This document shows, in pieces, positions 21,431 to 33,000 of a stretch of DNA of 64,000 nt. Where the stretch lies: the NCBI GenBank assembly GCA_905178155.1, contig CAJINV010000002.1:5761709-5825708 (forward strand). Reading direction: 5' to 3'. Within the stretch, counting starts at the first letter, position 1; each line of letters starts with the position of its first letter. This DNA is from Amoebophrya sp. A120. Taxonomy: Eukaryota; Sar; Dinophyceae; Syndiniales; Amoebophryaceae. The notes below the pieces were generated by a model that did no database searches, was not told the origin of the DNA, and saw nothing but the letters and a program-made list of their open reading frames with translations. A program made the translations under genes and the position numbers.

Positions 21431-24256
21431 ATGTCGTTTTCCGCATTCCTTGCGGCCTCCTCCTCTAGCAGCACGGGCACTGCGCAGCCAGGCGTGCTTG
21501 GGAATCCCAGAGATACGGCCTTCTCCTCAGCAGCAGCAGCCCCCTCGTCTTCAACGAGTGCAGCGGCAGCGGCCCAGCAGTCGCGTGGAAAGAGTTGTCC
21601 GTTGCGGCTCGTTGAAAAGTCGGCATTTTTGGAAAGCAGTAGGAAGAAAAACGACAAAAGCATGAACAAGTCCTCTGGTCTTGCTCCCGCAGCGTGCGCA
21701 GTCGCAGCGCCCGACGATCAAGTGCACATTCCGAGGACCGAAAGCGCGAACAATGCTCCGGCTTCTACTTTTGCAGTTCCCGATGAGCAGCATGATATCC
21801 CGCCACACTTCCGTTGCCCCATTTCGAAAGAAATCATGTTCGATCCCGTAACCGCGGCTGACGGCCACTCGTACCAGCGACAACACTTGCAGCGATGGTT
21901 CCTATCCGGGGGCCAGCATTCGCCCGTAAACGCAGCCGTCCCGTTGATTTCCTCGCAGTTCATGCCGAATTGGTGGTTGAAGGCAGTGATCGATCGGTTT
22001 TTTCTCACTCGCTACGGCCTGGATCCCGCGGTCGTGACAAGCCCCGGCGAAGCGGCGCACATCTGTGGAAAAAAAATGCTCGAGGTTCAGCAGGAATTCT
22101 CGCAGGAGCGCGAGAAAACGAAAGCGGAGGTGGAGACGCTGCAGAAGCAACTACACCGGGCGCAGAATGATTTAACGCGCCGCGAGATCAAGGAGAGTAA
22201 GAAACTACAAACGACGAACACCAGCAGCGCCTCTGTCGTGGAGGAAACTAGAAATGAGGATTTGCAAAAGCAGTGCAGGGAGTTGCTCGCAAACGTTGCG
22301 AAACTGCAACAGGACAACGCGAAGCTGCGCAGGGAACAGCTGGGGAAATGGAGAACGGAAGTGGTGACGGACCTGTCAAATCATCTTCCGCATAATTTCT
22401 TTAGCGGGGATGAGTTCAAGGGTCTGACCGAATCGCAGCAACAGCTCAAGCTGATCAAAAATTTGGTCCAAGAAAACGAAAAGCTGCGGAGCGACGGAAA
22501 AGTCGAGAGTGCCCGTCTGCGCAGGAATTACGAGGAGGAGGTCGCGCGCGCCAAACGCGCGGACCAAATGGAGATTGCGCGACTGGAGGGCAGGCTCGCG
22601 GTGGAGAGGACGGAAAATCAGCAAGAGATCGAACGTCGGCGCAAAGAACGCCAGGATGAGGAAAAGCGAGTCGCAAACTTGGTCGCAGAAATGTCCAAGC
22701 GGGATGAGCGAGTCAAGAATTTGGAAAGGGAAAATTTGAAATTGACCACGGCGGCGATCAAAAAGGCCGAGAAAGCAGCAGTTGCAACAGCATCGTCATC
22801 TGGAAGTCGTATCTCTGCTCAGCATGGAGATTCCAGTCACGACCAGCAAGCGGAGGATCTTTTCCCCATTCTCGAAGACTTCAAATGTCCAATTATGCAC
22901 GAGGTGATGCGCGACCCGGTGACAACGGCGGACGGACACACCTACGAGCGCTCCGCCATAGCCGGTTGGTTCAGAAACGGAGGACAAACGTCGCCGATCA
23001 CCGGCACCAAGCTGCAGCACCAACAGCTGCACCCCAACTACGCCCTGCGGAAAGCCATTCTGGCTTTTCTGACGGATCGGGCCATTGCGGTCGAGGCGGC
23101 GCAGAAGGCGTTCTTGACCCGCGACTCTTACAAAGAGTCCACGCGGTTTCTGGCGCAGCAGGCGCGCGCGGCGGAGGCGGAGCGGAAGGATCATGGTGCG
23201 CACGCGCGGGAGAACGATGCGCCGCGGACAGAAAATGAGGGAGACGAAGTAAAAGATGTCGTTGCGGCGCGTCATGATGGCACGGATGCGAAGTTTGAAA
23301 TAAAGCAGGAGGAGCACCACATGAGCTGTGCGGCTGAACAAGTGCCTTCGGTGCTCAGCAAAGAAAACAAGAGCGCCACCAGAAGCAGTGCAGCTTCCTC
23401 CGGAACTAGCGTCGTAACTTCCAGCACCACGACCGACTTCCACCAGGTGCTGTTTCGGCTGTTCGCGGAGCAGGACAAAAATATCGTGCCGGTGGAATTG
23501 TTGCATTCCAAAGTCCGCGAGGAAACCACTATCACCAGCTTCCAGTTGGACCGGCTGCTTGTTGCGGTGCAGGCAGAGGGGAAAATCTTGGTCGAGAACG
23601 GATTTGTCCATTTGGACCGGGAACGGAGCAGCGGATTTGGTACTCGAAAAGATCGGGTGAAGCTTGCAGGGGGTTCCTCCTGCCATGTCTGCTCTGCTAG
23701 GTTGGGGCTGAAGCTGGAGAGTGCTTTGCAGAGTGATGCGAAAGCATCTTCTTCCGGTTCTTCATCATCCTCTAGTGCAGGAACAAGCAAACAAGCGCAA
23801 ACGAGCAACAAGCGACCGCGAAAAGAGGCGGGGGAAGAGGAAGACCTGTCCTGTTGGAGAGCTGCGAAGCGGATCTTTCTGGAACAACCTCCGGGGGGAA
23901 CTGCGTCAGGCGAAGGTGCCGTGGAAATCGAAAATCCCAAAGCCTCTACTTCATCGGAGGAGGAGACGGCGCAAGCGGGGCCACGCGGAGCAAACGACAC
24001 GGGCTCCGACGACAACGAGGATGAGATCGTGATACACGATCTCATCGCCAGGGAAAGCAGTGATAGCGAAGACCGTGCCGGAGTAGATTTCGACGAAGAT
24101 GAACACGAAAGGAGCGATGACTCGTGGTCCTCTGCTCAGTGGGCGATCGGAAATTTTCCGGATGCGGGGCGGCCGCCGCGCGGGTGGTTTCGAGACGATG
24201 AAGAAGACGAGAGTCTTGAAGATCGTATTCGTCATGAAAGATTTGCTCTGTACTAG
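21431..24256 (+). CDS. Double U-box protein, probable E3 ubiquitin ligase
   Basis: Single exon of 941 residues starting at ATG 21431 (context AAAAATGTC). Two U-box domains are clear: the first at about 122-192 (HFRCPISKEIMFDPVTAADGHSY, then WF...SP), the second at about 480-552 (FKCPIMHEVMRDPVTTADGHTYER, WFRNGGQTSPITG). Between them, about 212-450, is a long Lys/Glu/Arg-rich coiled coil. After the second U-box comes a low-complexity linker, a small hydrophobic helical patch (about 670-750) and a strongly acidic C-terminus. U-boxes bind E2 enzymes without zinc, so the expected role is substrate ubiquitylation in cytosol or nucleus. Two U-boxes in one chain flanking a coiled coil is unusual. 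It is the only long gene here with no intron. Confidence 0.92.
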   Translation: MSFSAFLAASSSSSTGTAQPGVLGNPRDTAFSSAAAAPSSSTSAAAAAQQSRGKSCPLRLVEKSAFLESSRKKNDKSMNKSSGLAPAACAVAAPDDQVHIPRTESANNAPASTFAVPDEQHDIPPHFRCPISKEIMFDPVTAADGHSYQRQHLQRWFLSGGQHSPVNAAVPLISSQFMPNWWLKAVIDRFFLTRYGLDPAVVTSPGEAAHICGKKMLEVQQEFSQEREKTKAEVETLQKQLHRAQNDLTRREIKESKKLQTTNTSSASVVEETRNEDLQKQCRELLANVAKLQQDNAKLRREQLGKWRTEVVTDLSNHLPHNFFSGDEFKGLTESQQQLKLIKNLVQENEKLRSDGKVESARLRRNYEEEVARAKRADQMEIARLEGRLAVERTENQQEIERRRKERQDEEKRVANLVAEMSKRDERVKNLERENLKLTTAAIKKAEKAAVATASSSGSRISAQHGDSSHDQQAEDLFPILEDFKCPIMHEVMRDPVTTADGHTYERSAIAGWFRNGGQTSPITGTKLQHQQLHPNYALRKAILAFLTDRAIAVEAAQKAFLTRDSYKESTRFLAQQARAAEAERKDHGAHARENDAPRTENEGDEVKDVVAARHDGTDAKFEIKQEEHHMSCAAEQVPSVLSKENKSATRSSAASSGTSVVTSSTTTDFHQVLFRLFAEQDKNIVPVELLHSKVREETTITSFQLDRLLVAVQAEGKILVENGFVHLDRERSSGFGTRKDRVKLAGGSSCHVCSARLGLKLESALQSDAKASSSGSSSSSSAGTSKQAQTSNKRPRKEAGEEEDLSCWRAAKRIFLEQPPGGTASGEGAVEIENPKASTSSEEETAQAGPRGANDTGSDDNEDEIVIHDLIARESSDSEDRAGVDFDEDEHERSDDSWSSAQWAIGNFPDAGRPPRGWFRDDEEDESLEDRIRHERFALY

Positions 24257-25454
24257 CAGAAGAGCATAGCAGGCCGCCGCAGAATCAGAAACCTTCGTGG
24301 AACTACATTATGTCATGGACTAAGGTCGAGTACAAGGTCTAGCTCTTCCTACAGCACCAGCAGTGGCACTTTTGATGTTCACTGTAGAACTTTCCTTTAC
24401 TTTTGCTAGTCCTGTAGTTGTTCGGATTTGGCATTAGATTTGAGCTTTCATTTGAAAAAGAGAACAATGAATTGAGTTGTGAGCGGCAAAAACAGTATGG
24501 AATTATTTCCTGCAATGTACAAAATGGAGGCGGACGGGCACGCTGCAGTGTCAAATCTTCCCGGCCTTGTACAATACAGAACTTGATGAACTTTAGGTGG
24601 AAGCTGAAATGCATTATGATTTGGAAAAGTTGTTTATTTTCAGCTGCAAAGAATATGAAAAACAAAAACAAAAAGACCGAGAGGACGCGGATGTTTCATG
24701 GAAGCGATCCTTCCCTTTGATGTTTGTCTTTGTGTGCGATTTTCGTGCCTATCCGGTGTCGAGAGATTGACTGCATCGAGAGAGATGTCATGGCAAGGTG
24801 GTAAACTTGCAAAGGACGAGAGCGATAGAGCGCAACAAGGAGAGACCGAAAAAAAGCACGTCATCGAAATCGATATTGATGTCACAAAAGCACGTCACTG
24901 AATCGAGCTGTTGAGTCAGGAGTCGGTTTTTTTTTTTTGTTTTGATTTTGAGAGATCACGATCAGTCAGTCGCAGGGTGGAATGAAAGCCATCACAAGCA
25001 CAGCCACTAGGAACAATTCTTCAGGAAAGAAAGAAGCACGCAGCGTATCGTCAGTTGAATTTAATTGTCGAATATCTTTTCAACAAAAAAAAAACCTCGC
25101 AGGTAGCGACGCGCAGTTGCTCCCTCGGAAGTGCATTTTTCCCCAAATTTGTTAAGGAAAACGTTTGAAGAACTCTACCCGTCCCAACCGTTATATACTT
25201 CCGGGGATAATATCGTGTCGCCAAGGCATTTCGTTTGCAAACCGTGAATCGTTTTCGGAAAGAACACTCGGAAGGAAGAGGTACTACTTGTTTCGCGACG
25301 TGCTATCCATCAATTATTTCCCTCGAAAATAATAAATCAAACTAAACAGGGCTCGCTGTGCCGTCGAGAGATTTTTTGTGTAACTAAGAATTCGTCTATT
25401 CGATATACTTTCCTTCCTCTGTTCAGGCACTTTAGTACTACTGCATCAGACAAA
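24257..25454. other. Intergenic; no gene seen
   Basis: AT-rich, with homopolymer runs at about 24930 and 25085. It separates the U-box gene from the four-TM gene and contains no introner. Confidence 0.6.
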
Positions 25455-28400
25455 ATGGCTACTGCGCAGCCCCCATCTCCCACGAACCCCTACAACCTCG
25501 ACCAGGAGATGCAGTCTCCCGTCGGCAACCCCGCCCAATCGCCGGCGTACCAGGTCAACGCTGAGTCGACGAGGAATTTGATTCTTTCCGAGACGCAAAT
25601 CGACGCTATGGAAGAAACCGACCCACATTCCTCCTTCCGGAATCTCCGCAGAAAAGTGATGTACGTTTCGCTCGCGTCCTCGTTCTGCTGCGTGATTCAC
25701 GGCGTTCTGAACTACTGGTTCCAGGTGGACACGTATGCAAGAAAAAAACTGTGTAAGTGTAAATCTGTGATGCAGAAACTACAAAACGGCTACACTTGTC
25801 ATGCTCGACATGCATGATCGGCTCGTTTCCTATGTGTTTTCCCTTCTTATCTGCGCATAACAAGTTTTTCCTGTCATTGCAGACAAACTTGTGATGCTGT
25901 TTTCCCAAAAGACTATACACTAACACAGTTTTTTTCTTGGATAACACGCAGCTGGAGATCATGCGCATCATCGACAACGCAACCGGCATATGGATTGCAA
26001 AAATGTCTGGGTCGGGAGAGTTGGAACTTGTGATGCTAACTTTGGATTCTAAAAAAATCTGTATTGCATTATCAGCAAGAGGAGTCCAGTTTGTGCCACG
26101 CGGAGAGGCCATTTGTCATGCGGAATAGGCATCAAGACGTCGTCAGAAAATCTGTGATGCTAAGGAATACATCACAGACGTCACGGATCATGTAAAATCT
26201 GCATGACAAGTTCCATTCTTTCCAGACCCAGACATTTTTACATTTGATACGGCAACCCGAGCCACCACAAGCCGCACGAGCCGACCAAGGCGTTTCTGTT
26301 TATCTTCTTCGCCGGGTTGCCCGCGGTCGCGGCGGGCATCTCGATTGGTCTGCTCGTTCCGATGTGCGGGTACTTTGGCGCAAAGTGGGTCAACCAGTCG
26401 TTTCTGTGCATGTTTTTCTCCTGCAACACCTGCGGGTTAGTGGGGTCTCTCCTCGGGTTCGTCATGACCTTGTGGATCATGCTGGCGGGCATCCCGGGCG
26501 TGGACCACTGGGTGGCGCACTGCGATCCGGTGCCGATCTGCTGTAAGGGGATCGGAGGTAGTGAGAGCGTTTTTTTGTGTTGTGCGAAATTAATTCGAAA
26601 GTTTGAATAAAAATGCATTTCATTTCCTCGATTGGGTTCTTCTTCTTTTAGCTTTGGAAAAAACCTCCAAAAATAAAACAGGTGAAGCCAATTGTGACGC
26701 GGCCACCGGGTTGCCCTTTCCTCAATTCGAAAAGGAGTACCGGGACTGCATTCTTGGGGCGCACCTGCAATACGAGCGGAAGTACCCGGACTCCTACCAT
26801 TTAGACCCCGCGCGCTGCGACCCCACGGTGAAACTGCTTTTGAAGTGCGAGCACTTTCACCCGGACCCGGAGAACGCACTAGAGCACCGGTTCGACAACT
26901 ACGAAAAGCAGCACCCGCACTGGGGAGACAAGTGGGGCTACAATCCACAGGACGAGGAACATCAACACCCTCCAGCCCCCCTCCCGACCATGCTGGCGCC
27001 CCCGGTGGAGAAGAGCCCGGTCGCGATGGGGCTGTGGGGCACGCCGAGACATGCGGACCTGTTTCCGGTGGAGTCCATTGAGCACGCACGGGAATTGCGG
27101 ACTCTGGCGGAGGAGGGTTTGAGTGAGGAGGAGTTGCGGCGGATTTTAGCGGATGGCGAGGGGGATCATTCCAGCTCTGTCCAGCCCTCAAGCTTTGTCC
27201 AGCAAAATGCAGAACAAGTGCAGAACCTGTCCGACCGAATGAAGCAGCTGTTCCACCAGCTCCCGGCGAACAAGGTGCACGACATGCACAAGAAGCCGAT
27301 TTTCGGCCCGAACGGGGTCTTCAAAAACCCCGAAGCCATGAAGGAGCACCTGAAGCACGGGAAGGATTTCGCCAAGGACAAAGCGAAGCACTTTCATCCC
27401 GAGGACCAGGAGAAGCTCGTGGACCAGCTGCACGACATGCACTTGGAGCACCACCACCCCGCGGGCTTCGACCACTGGCCGGCACACCTGAAGGAGCACT
27501 TGCCGGGACGGTTCCGACCGGACAAGTATAATTTCGTGCCGCATCACGTGCCGAGTGCCGCCCACTTCGACCCGAAAAAGGCGCACGTACCGACGAAGGA
27601 AGGCGTGATGCACGGAGTCCACAAAGAGGGAAAGAAACACGATCCGCGGGGCAAGAAGGTGGACGTGAAGGGATTGCTTGACCAGGTGTTCGGATCGCAC
27701 AACGACCAGTGGAACCAAGTCAAGGAAAACGTGGAGATTCCGCAGAAAATCGAGATTCCGGAAAACTTTCCCAAGTTCGGACCCAACGGCGAACAGGAAT
27801 TTCGGAAGGGGGCGAGTATATAATTTGAGATTGATAGATATTTTCTAGCACAACTCTGCTTGTCATGTTGCTTTTGGCGATCGCGGCAGTAGATGATGTT
27901 CATCGCCTCGCTTGCGCAAAATTTTTAGTCACTATGTTGACCAAGAAATCTAAACAATTCATCAGGTGCCGTGTCTCACTCCCTGAACCAGTTGACCTCG
28001 GGTGATGAGGAAAAGGCGAAAAAGGAGATGGCCCGGCTCTACAGCAACGGCAAGCACGAGTGGAAAACAAAAATCGCCAAACGCCACGACAAGCACCACC
28101 ACTGGGAGCCAACTTTTGAAACTTGCCGGGTCAACCCGAAAGCCGTGCGCTTGATGCACGCAGTGCACAACAATTTGGAAAGTCTCGTGCCGAAGATGGA
28201 GTTTTTGTGTGGTATAGTTTTACTTTGTTCATCGTGTTCTTCTTCCTTGCGACAAGCGTGCGATGCAGTGCTAGTGTAGTGTAGTAATCTATCACTGCTT
28301 AGGTGATCGTGACGCATGTTATAAGCCGCGGCGCTGTTCTTGCTGTTGCACAGCATCACAAAGTGCGTCAAGAATTTCGATACGACTTTTCTCAGGTGCA

Positions 28401-28739
28401 AAACTCCTTACTTCCATCCCCTTCATTTTCTTCATTGCGCTCGGTGCCCTCTACGGCTTCCGCATGTGGCGCGTGGCGAAGCGCGGCTACCGCCCGACCT
28501 ACTTCGAGGGCGCGGCGCAAAACCTCCAGCTCCCGCTGTACCGCAACCAGCACCTGATCGGTGGACCGCAGATGGCCATGCCAAACTACATCGTGACAGC
28601 GCCCATGGATCATGCTGGAAATGGGTATCAGATGTCCGACCAACAGTCCGCCTACCAGGTTCAATATCCGGCTTTGTCCCAGTCGATGGCGCAGGACGCA
28701 AATGGTGCACCCCCTGTGGCCCCGCCGGCAAATGTGTAA
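25455..28739 (+). CDS. Four-TM membrane protein with a large Cys/His-rich loop (6 exons)
   Basis: Exons 25455-25733, 25949-25988, 26255-26557, 26652-27815, 27966-28211 and 28396-28739 total 791 codons plus stop. The first two gaps are introners; the last three are GT-AG introns (26558-26651, 27816-27965, 28212-28395). TM1 is VMYVSLASSFCCVIHGVLNY; TM2 AFLFIFFAGLPAVAAGISIG; TM3 GLVGSLLGFVMTLWIMLAGI; then a ~480-residue loop with CDPVPICC, further Cys and many His/Pro; TM4 (LLTSIPFIFFIALGALYGF) is followed by a Tyr/Gln-rich tail. The 2-loop-1 TM order and a CC-x-G near the loop start recall tetraspanins, but the loop is several times longer and the resemblance is topological only. Start at ATG 25455 (context CAAAATGGC). 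Confidence 0.85.
25734..25943. mobile_element. Introner, family H (210 bp)
   Basis: Starts TATGCAAGAAAAAAACTGTG; the inverted 3' end reads TATCCAAGAAAAAAACTGTG, nearly perfect over more than 25 bp. Exact target copies ACACG (25729-25733, 25944-25948). Removal joins YWFQVDT to QLEIMRI. Confidence 0.94.
25989..26249 (+). mobile_element. Introner, family A (261 bp)
   Basis: Starts TATGGATTGCAAAAATGTCT, ends ACATTTTTACATTTGATA. Exact target copies CGGCA (25984-25988, 26250-26254). Removal joins IIDNATG to NPSHHKP in frame. Only 40 nt of exon separate it from the previous introner. Confidence 0.94.
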
Positions 28740-30095
28740 GGTACTGGCACAACTGAGCGGTTGGAAGATATTAAGAAGGAGAACTAAATTTCTGCAGTTT
28801 TGTCTAGACGAAAGAAATTTGCGGAACAAACTGGGCGAAGGACTACAGTTGTACAACCAGCAGTCGGAGGTTCTGCTTCCTCTTTCTTACGCTGCTCTGA
28901 GTATGAAGTCAATCACAAAAGATAAAAACAACACGAAGGGAGCATGGATAACTACGAGGAATGCAGAAAAAGTACAGGAGATTAAGTGCATGACTTTTGA
29001 TTAGATATTAGCGTATATCCAACTATAACCATCATCGCCTTGTGAGCGGATAGTACACTCCAGACCTCCAAATTTTCTTCTTTTTGTTTCACGTTGGTCT
29101 TGCAGTGAGTTTCTGGGAATACAGGTTTCGTGTTTTAGATATTTCTATACCTTTGTTTATTTTACGGGAAAACTGAACGATTTTCATTTTCTTTGCAAGG
29201 CGAATTCAACATCACTTTTTTTGGTTCTGAAACAGACATTCAAAAATACAGCAGCTTTTATGCGGAACACTAAACGGTTTTGAATGTACGAGAAGAGCTT
29301 TATTTGTTTCCATGGACCAAAAAATGCCAGGAGTCATGTGACTTTTTCTCTACTAGAAAAACCCGAAGGAGTAGCCGCATAGGTCACTCCTTTGCTTTTT
29401 TTGATTGAGTTGAAGATTTATTCGCATCTTGGAAGGACACCCGTGCCAGTCGGCGTAGAGTCCTAAAGTTGTTCTTTCTGACTGGAATTCTTCTAGCGCG
29501 CCAGCTGTTGCATAGTTCTCATTCGCATCGCTGTTTAAAGTAGCAACGCCCTGTTGGCGTTGCTTGGAGCGACAAGGCATTCGAGGAGTGAACGAGCACG
29601 CTGCAATGATCGTGAGAGAGCGCCAAGTCTGGTTGTTCAGAGGGCATTTTGATGATCGTCGCTTTTTGAATCGTGCTCGTTGAGTGTGAAGTGCGCTGTA
29701 CACCGCTAAGTATGTGATGTACTCCTTGGATCATCCATTGGCATTGCACTTCGTTTCTTGTGATGTAGAGGTTATTTCAATATGAGAGGCCCGAACAACT
29801 ATCGATAGGCCGTCGACCAACTTTGTGCCGGCATACGGTACGATTTTGATATCGTATCAATTGGCATCGCTGCTGAAACATGGAAATTGAAAATTGATAC
29901 ATAGGAGTTGTGGTGGCACATTAGGCAGAAGAACAACAGGTGAAAAATTCAGTATTACCCTGGCCTAGTGTTATCACGATCACTAAAGAAATCCGAAATA
30001 AAAAACAAGTACGCGGTTGCTTCGGCACATTATACGATTTACGAGTTTTTGAAAATAAATACATCTGGAGAATTATCAAAGAATTACCATCGAAG
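28740..30095. other. Intergenic; no gene seen
   Basis: Spacer of ~1.35 kb with several short open frames on both strands but no recognisable product. Confidence 0.55.
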
Positions 30096-33000
30096 ATGGC
30101 GTCAGACTGGATCTGTGCCGTGTGCCTGGACATCAACTGGGCACACAAAAAGATGTGCCGCTGGGGCTGCGATACGGTGAACCCGACACTACCGCCAGGC
30201 GTAGATCCGTATGGACCGGAAGAAAAGTAAATTGATGTGCTAGCCTGCAGCTGCCCCTGCAAGAAATTATTGCACCCTGCCTGCCGTCATGCTTTTGCTT
30301 ATTGTGCAATGGAATGGATGAAATGAGGGTCTTTTCCGTTTGACGTTGATATTCATAAAAAAAAACAAGAAGAAACAAGCGGCTCCTCACTTGATACAAA
30401 GAAATCAAATCCTTACAGCACCGCGGGGATGGCCGGTGGGCCGCCGATGAGCGCCAGTGGTGGAAATAATAACAACTCCACGCCCATGAGTTGCGGTCCG
30501 GTAAACACCAGTGGTCTGCACCAGCCAAGCTGCGGCGCGAATGTACAGCCACCAGTGGCCGCGGGGACCGCGGGCAACGACCTGATGTCGAAAGAGGCAG
30601 AGGACCTTTTGGAGTCGCTCTTCGCCTGGACAAAAGACGACGGTAGCAGCAACTCCACCGGGGGCGCCAGTACTTCTAACGTGGGGAGTAATACCACGAA
30701 TCTTTTCAACCGGTCGAATTCGAACGGAACAAGGGTAAGTAGTTTATGGAAACTTAACTGCGTATCGATCGTATTTTATTTCGACGTTTTTCTTACTGTT
30801 TTTCTTTTTTGCTGAGCATGTTAGAAAAACATATGATTATTGAAAAAACTTCCTCTACACTTCTACCAGTCCCTCCTTCCGGATCCGAGTTCGCTGATCT
30901 CTACGACCTCTTCCTCCAGCAGTATGTGCGGTTCCTCGCTCCTCGCGGAACTGCTGAAGACCACGTCTTCCTCCAGTCAAGCGGTTGTGAACCCACTGAG
31001 TCTGAATATGGGCGGGCCAGACGGGTCCCTGGCAAGTCTCGCGAACGCGCTCTCCGCACCGTCCCCGCCAGACTCTGCCAGGACGCAAGCGCCCCCGCTG
31101 CGGTTTCCGAGGCCGGCCGGGCTGGACTTACCGCTCCCACCGACGGTCCACGGGTCTTCCGTGCCGAGTCCGCCGCCGATGAGTTCCTCCGACCTGTTCT
31201 GCCCACCAATCATACCGCCAATGGGCTGTTCCGCGGCGCAGCAGCGGCCGCCACCGATGTTCAACGGGGGAAATAATCACCTCTTTCCGCCGCAGAACAC
31301 ACACGACACCTTTACGCCAGTGCAGCAGCACCCGCAGCCGCCGAGAGCAGGAGGACATCACAACATGATCAACCGCGGACCGCACGGTGCGGCACACGGT
31401 CCACAGGACAACAGTACGGGAATGGAAATAACAACTTCGTCCGAGCGTTTCCACCCGTTGAGCGTGCTGTGTGATTACAGTTGGTTACAGCAGCATCTAG
31501 ATATGATCTACTTCTACTCTAGCAAGTTTTTTTTTTTACCGGCATATTACTAGAGGGAGGGAGAGCTAGCAGCTGCGGTAGCTGGTAAATAGGGTCCTCT
31601 GAAGATCTTCGGAAAAGAAAATCCTCGGATCTTCATCCTCACGTAGTGATAGATCTGGGAGCTGCATCTTGGTGTACTACTGGCACGGGCTTCTGTAGAT
31701 CACTATGGGGTACAGATTATGCGCACTTGGGAGGCTTCTGTCTTTTGCAAATTGAGAGAACTGCATATACACTGCAGCAAACGGAGCAAGAGTCTGTGGA
31801 TGTTGAATCTCCGAGACTATAATTGCCAGCGGGTCCGTTTATTTCTAGTATGATTGGGATGGGTATTATGGGTTTGCTGCTGGGTTGCCTACTAGTACTA
31901 CCTAGTTTGTCCGGATAAGAAAAACTCTTCCTCTACTTCGTTTGGGAGGCACATGCAGCTCTTTTTCGTTTCTGTTGCGTAGCTTCCAGGGCAGAGGTTG
32001 GTCGACCGTTGCGTGTTGGACAAGCTTCGTGGGATAATTTTTGGGTGCTCTCATTGGTGTTACGATGTTTGCCGTTTCCAAGTAGCCCATGCATATCATG
32101 ATCATGTATACGCATACCGTAAAAACCGTTTTCATTGTAACATAAGCACATACACACATACCATTAAAACTGTGATCACACATGAAAGATGTTTGAAAAT
32201 ACTAGAGTCGTTCCTGCTTATTTCTTGGGTGGAAAGCAACTTCTTTCCTCTCTATCACACACGGGCGCCGCAACAACGGACACAAGATATCGCGAGGAAA
32301 ATTGCCCCCTCCCCCAAGGTTGCAAAAAGTTGTGATGCGAAGTTTCCAAATGAAAGCTTTTTGTCATGCATGAAAGGAGTATGAATCTTTCTGATGCAGA
32401 GTCTAGGCGTGTATCGCATCGGTTGCATGACAAGCGGCGCTCTTACTGGGGTCTTTTGCAATACAAATTTCCGCTATTCACGATTCAAAACCTGTGATGC
32501 TGATAGATGCAAGAGGGCGAATGTTTCATTTGGAAAGGTTTGCAATACAAATCTTTCAAGTTCGGGGGTGGGGGCATTTTTCATTGTAGTACAAAACCGT
32601 GTTCCCGGGCGACTGGATCTGCGATGGGTGTGGCGATTTGCATATCAAAATGAAAAATCCCCCCTCCCCATATCAAAGTGAAAATCTGTGATGCGGGATT
32701 TGTGTACACAAATCGGGTTTGTCTTGCAGTAGAGGACTGCAGACAGATACAAAGCCGGAGCGGGGGCGTTTTGGTGTAGGGACGCCTAGCACGGCAGGCG
32801 CGTCCTTTGTAGGCCACACGGCATTACAAATTGCCTGCAAAACGCGGCGGAGTCTCTGGATTTGCCTTCCAGCAATACAGAGACGATTTGTGGTCACAAA
32901 TCAGCATCACAAATCTTCGGAAGTATCCATTTTTGGTATGGGGAGGGGGGATTTTTCCTCTCAATATTGCAATTCGCCCGGAATCAGTCCTGCCGGGTGT

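Noticed and set aside
25455-28739. Calling the four-TM protein a tetraspanin
   Set aside because: Only topology and a CC near the loop start agree; the loop is far too long and the family's signature residues are not evident.
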